From: Chitinophagaceae bacterium
GTDB lineage: Bacteria > Bacteroidota > Bacteroidia > Chitinophagales > Chitinophagaceae
Length of the DNA: 9,198 nt
Reading direction: 5' to 3'
Assembly (NCBI GenBank): GCA_947489175.1
Contig: CANLED010000062.1
Location: 1-9,198, forward strand
In this document: one piece after another, positions 7,348 through 9,198 of the stretch
Layout: each line of letters starts with the position of its first letter
Numbering within the stretch: the first letter of the stretch is position 1
Made by a program: the position numbers and the translations under genes
Notes under the pieces: model-generated
The model's input: the letters and a program-made list of their open reading frames with translations, nothing else
Database searches by the model: none
What the model was told of the DNA's origin: nothing

Positions 7348-7686
7348 TCATTTAATTGGTTTTTTGCAACACTTTGGTAATTTATTGTAGGCGTCAATTT
7401 CAGCTTTTACATCTTCTGCATCATATCCACTGTTTGCAATGGCAGTTTTGATATTCTCCATGTTGGTTCTATCAGTAAAATATGTAACTGTTGTTCTCTT
7501 TTGTTTGAAATCAACCACCACCTTGGTGATTCCTTCTTCATAACTCAAGTAATCTTCAATTGTCTTTTTACATTTTTCACATTGAACTGTTGGGGTATTT
7601 ATCTTAACCGTTATAGCTTTCTTCTGTTGGGCATTCACCCCAAATCCTAAAATCAACGCAATCATTACAATGACTAACTTTTTCAT
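7348..7686 (-). CDS. Exported heavy-metal-associated (HMA) domain protein
   Basis: The 112-residue product has a clear signal peptide (MKKLVIVMIALILGFGVNA, cleavage about 19/20). One HMA/CopZ-like ferredoxin-fold domain follows at about 24-92. The metal-binding loop is V-Q-C-E-K-C (Cys36, Cys39), which keeps the C-x-x-C but lacks the usual preceding Met. The downstream pattern G-I-T-K-V-V-V-D-F (52-60) and I-x-x-x-G-Y-D-A (84-90) fits the fold's second strand and final helix-strand. The C-terminus adds Lys-Cys-Cys-Lys (Cys106, Cys107), a possible second thiol site. The protein should act in the periplasm, binding or passing on Cu or another soft metal; which metal is not visible. It lies 23 bp downstream of pyrE and is followed by a strong terminator, so it is read as the last gene of a pyrE transcript. 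Confidence 0.85.
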   Translation of the reverse strand: MKKLVIVMIALILGFGVNAQQKKAITVKINTPTVQCEKCKKTIEDYLSYEEGITKVVVDFKQKRTTVTYFTDRTNMENIKTAIANSGYDAEDVKAEIDAYNKLPKCCKKPIK

Positions 7687-7709
7687 ATCAGGTTATTTTA
7701 TAACTCAAG

Positions 7710-8345
7710 TTAAATACTTTTACCCCAAATTGATGGGTTTTCTCTCCAGTTTAACAATGTATTTTGATCTTCTTCTTCAATAATCCCCTTTTCAACAGCA
7801 AGTTTTATCAGGGTATCATAATTGGTTAAAGATATTGTTCTAACTCCTGCCTCAGCACATGCTACTGTAGCAGTCTCAAAACCATAAGTAAATATAGACA
7901 CCATCCCAATAACTTCTAACCCTGCTTCCTTTACAACATCAACAACCTGCAAACTACTTTTACCCGTAGAAATTAAATCTTCAACGATTACAGTTTTCAT
8001 TCCCTTCTCATAAAAACCTTCAATTTGATTGCCCAAGCCATGCTCTTTGGGCTTTGGTCGAACATAAATATACGGTAACTTCAGTTGATCTGATGCCATA
8101 GCACCCCAGGCAATGCCCGCAGTTGCAACACCTGCTAACAACTCAGCATCTGGAAATTGCTCAAAAATAACATTGCACATTTCACTTTTAATGAAGTCGC
8201 GCACATATGGATAGCCCAATAATTTTCTATTGTCGCAGTAAATCGGACTCTTCCAACCTGAGGCCCATGTAAAAGGATTTTTGGGATTTAACTTTACTGC
8301 ATTAACTTGTAAAAGTTTTTCAGCTATTGCTTTTTCGTTTGTCAT
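7710..8345 (-). CDS. pyrE: Orotate phosphoribosyltransferase
   Basis: The enzyme converts orotate and PRPP to orotidine 5'-phosphate in de novo UMP synthesis, in the cytoplasm. With ATG at 8345 it has 211 residues, a normal length. Visible features: F-T-W-A-S-G-W-K-S-P-I-Y-C-D-N-R (25-40), the flexible catalytic loop R-P-K-P-K-E-H-G (96-103) with Lys100 and His102 matching the family's catalytic residues, and the PRPP-binding motif V-I-V-E-D-L-I-S-T-G-K-S-S (119-131). A longer reading from a TTG at 8363 adds six residues (F-Q-L-C-C type) unlike the family, so ATG is preferred. It is divergent from the NUDIX gene and probably heads a two-gene transcript with the HMA-domain gene. Confidence 0.95.
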   Translation of the reverse strand: MTNEKAIAEKLLQVNAVKLNPKNPFTWASGWKSPIYCDNRKLLGYPYVRDFIKSEMCNVIFEQFPDAELLAGVATAGIAWGAMASDQLKLPYIYVRPKPKEHGLGNQIEGFYEKGMKTVIVEDLISTGKSSLQVVDVVKEAGLEVIGMVSIFTYGFETATVACAEAGVRTISLTNYDTLIKLAVEKGIIEEEDQNTLLNWRENPSIWGKSI

Positions 8346-8388
8346 ACAACAAAGTTGAAACAAGTAAAGAACATTCTAAAATTAAGTT
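8346..8388. promoter_or_regulatory. Divergent pyrE / NUDIX intergenic region
   Basis: These 43 bp separate two divergent start codons, so promoters for both genes must lie here or reach into the coding starts. On the minus strand TAATTTTA (8377-8384) matches seven of eight positions of the Bacteroidetes -7 element TAnnTTTG, but I find no clear -33 TTG at the usual distance. A short inverted repeat CAAC-AAA-GTTG lies at 8347-8357, just upstream of the pyrE start. Only the arrangement is firm; the elements are tentative. Confidence 0.4.
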
Positions 8389-8997
8389 ATGTACATTGTC
8401 ATACACGAGCCTTTCGGAAGAACCATATTAGCCGACAAAGAAGAACGGTATCTTGAAAAACTCAAATTTGGCAGCATAAAAGTAGAAATTGAACAAGAAG
8501 AGGATGTTGATTTTGAATTAGAAAGTGGACATGGTGTAAAAATAATTTTTGGTGAAACGGTAGATCAACTATTTGCAAGATTTATTTCAAATAAAATTAT
8601 CATAGAAGCTGCAGGCGGAATGATTTTCAATGAAGAAAATAAGATGTTGATGATATTTCGCAACGGACAGTGGGATATGCCAAAGGGAAAACTTGATGAT
8701 GGAGAATCCATAGAAGATTGTGCCCTTCGTGAAGTTGAAGAAGAAACCGGTTTGTCTTCATTGCAAATGAAACAAAAATTGCAGATTACATATCATACCT
8801 ATAAAATAGGAAATCAGCAAGTTATAAAACCTTCACATTGGTTCCTGATGAATTTTTTTGGAAATCAATTGCCCATTCCTCAAACTGAAGAAGGCATTAC
8901 TGAAATCAAATGGATTGATAAATCAGAAGTTTCTAGCCTCTTGGATTTGATGTACCCCTCAATTAGAGAAATGGTTGAGACGCATTTTTTGGTTTAA
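8389..8997 (+). CDS. NUDIX hydrolase with about 70-residue N-terminal extension
   Basis: The 202-residue product carries a complete Nudix box at 100-122: G-x5-E (100-106), then R-E-V-E-E-E-T-G-L (114-122), fitting GX5EX7REUXEEXGU. The metal-binding glutamates are present, so it should hydrolyse a nucleoside diphosphate linked to some other moiety; the substrate cannot be read from sequence. The Nudix fold starts near 71 (A-A-G-G-M-I-F) and includes Q-W-D-M-P-K-G just before the box. Residues 1-70 are an extra acidic N-terminal region with no recognisable motif. ATG at 8389 is the first start in frame after the intergenic gap, and the extension reads as an intact continuous frame. The gene is divergent from pyrE and converges with coaD, leaving 25 bp between the two stops. 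Confidence 0.92.
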   Translation: MYIVIHEPFGRTILADKEERYLEKLKFGSIKVEIEQEEDVDFELESGHGVKIIFGETVDQLFARFISNKIIIEAAGGMIFNEENKMLMIFRNGQWDMPKGKLDDGESIEDCALREVEEETGLSSLQMKQKLQITYHTYKIGNQQVIKPSHWFLMNFFGNQLPIPQTEEGITEIKWIDKSEVSSLLDLMYPSIREMVETHFLV

Positions 8998-9018
8998 TGT
9001 TTTCGGTTTAAGGTTTAA
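8991..9018 (+). repeat. Three GGTTTAA heptamers between the convergent NUDIX and coaD genes
   Basis: GGTTTAA occurs at 8991-8997 (containing the NUDIX stop codon), at 9005-9011 and directly adjacent at 9012-9018. It fills most of the 25-bp gap between two convergent stop codons. No hairpin terminator is seen in this gap. It may be a remnant of a low-complexity intergenic repeat or simple slippage. Confidence 0.5.
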
Positions 9019-9022
9019 AAAA

Positions 9023-9198
9023 TTAAAGCATTTTAACAATGGATTTTGCAACAACCTCGGGTAAAAATAAAGAGGCATTTCCTTTGTTTCGAATGATGTC
9101 CCTAACGATCGTTGAAGCAATAGATGTGTATTTGGGCTCACAAGTTAAAAAGAAAGTTTCTATGGAAGGATCCAATGTTCTGTTAGCATCTGCAATAG
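9023..9198 (-). CDS. coaD: Phosphopantetheine adenylyltransferase, C-terminal part (5' end beyond window)
   Basis: Reading the minus strand from the window edge gives 57 residues ending at TAA (9025-9023). They match the C-terminal third of CoaD: A-N-R-x-L near the start, E-T-F-F-L-T, then Y-T-S-I-A-S-T-I-V-R-D-I (the S-S/T-x-x-V-R-[DE]-I signature), then an N-K-G-N-x-x-x-F-L-P-E segment. CoaD joins ATP to 4'-phosphopantetheine to make dephospho-CoA, the penultimate step of CoA synthesis. The nucleotide-binding H-x-G-H and the start lie outside the window. It is convergent with the NUDIX gene. From general memory, Bacteroidetes genomes often keep coaD, a NUDIX gene and pyrE close together, and that fits here. 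A plus-strand-looking ORF in the same bases is a shadow. Confidence 0.9.
   Translation of the reverse strand, partial: IADANRTLDPSIETFFLTCEPKYTSIASTIVRDIIRNKGNASLFLPEVVAKSIVKML

Noticed and set aside
8346..8363. TTG at 8363 as the pyrE start
   Set aside because: It adds six residues unlike the PyrE N-terminus. The ATG at 8345 gives the usual length and start (M-T-N-E-K-A-I-A-E-K).
8959..9141. Minus-strand ORF of 60 residues across the NUDIX/coaD junction
   Set aside because: It overlaps both the NUDIX 3' end and the coaD frame. The coaD frame matches the CoaD C-terminal signature, while this one matches nothing.

Overview
The window is AT-rich and looks like chromosomal DNA from a member of the Bacteroidetes, possibly Chitinophagaceae-like. 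The phylum call rests on four things: a protein with a type IX secretion (T9SS) type B sorting domain next to a PorP/SprF-family gene, a Bacteroidetes-style WbqC protein, a lipoprotein with a Cys-Lys-Lys lipobox, and weak or absent Shine-Dalgarno sequences. The genus is not determinable by eye.

Left part (1-6516, all minus strand; transcription runs from high to low coordinates). A 1713-residue secreted protein is followed 5 bp later by a PorP/SprF-family outer-membrane protein, and 38 bp after that by a lipoprotein cut off by the left window edge. The large protein has a signal peptide, an IgGFc-binding-like N-terminal domain, a Cys-paired linker domain, a long array of PKD-like domains and a type B T9SS sorting domain. 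It is probably exported through the T9SS with the help of the adjacent PorP/SprF protein. The lipoprotein may be a third member of this set, but that is inference.

Middle part (6517-7709, minus strand). This holds a WbqC-family protein, best started at 7218 rather than at the longest ORF start, and an exported heavy-metal-associated (HMA) domain protein. A strong intrinsic terminator at about 7258-7290 ends the pyrE-HMA transcript.

Right part (7710-9198). pyrE (orotate phosphoribosyltransferase, minus) is divergent from a NUDIX hydrolase (plus) across 43 bp. The NUDIX gene converges on the 3' end of coaD (phosphopantetheine adenylyltransferase, minus), which is cut by the right window edge. 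These are housekeeping nucleotide and cofactor genes.

The most interesting structure is inside the large adhesin-like gene. Its PKD-like domains fall into three classes (A, B, C) arranged A-B-C, A-B-C, A'-X-B-C, A. This is a three-domain super-repeat of about 265 residues, with one extra non-PKD module inserted in the third copy. Eleven successive modules each carry exactly two cysteines, and the spacing is nearly constant within classes A and B. No gap between genes exceeds 300 bases. I saw no RNA gene, CRISPR array or insertion sequence.
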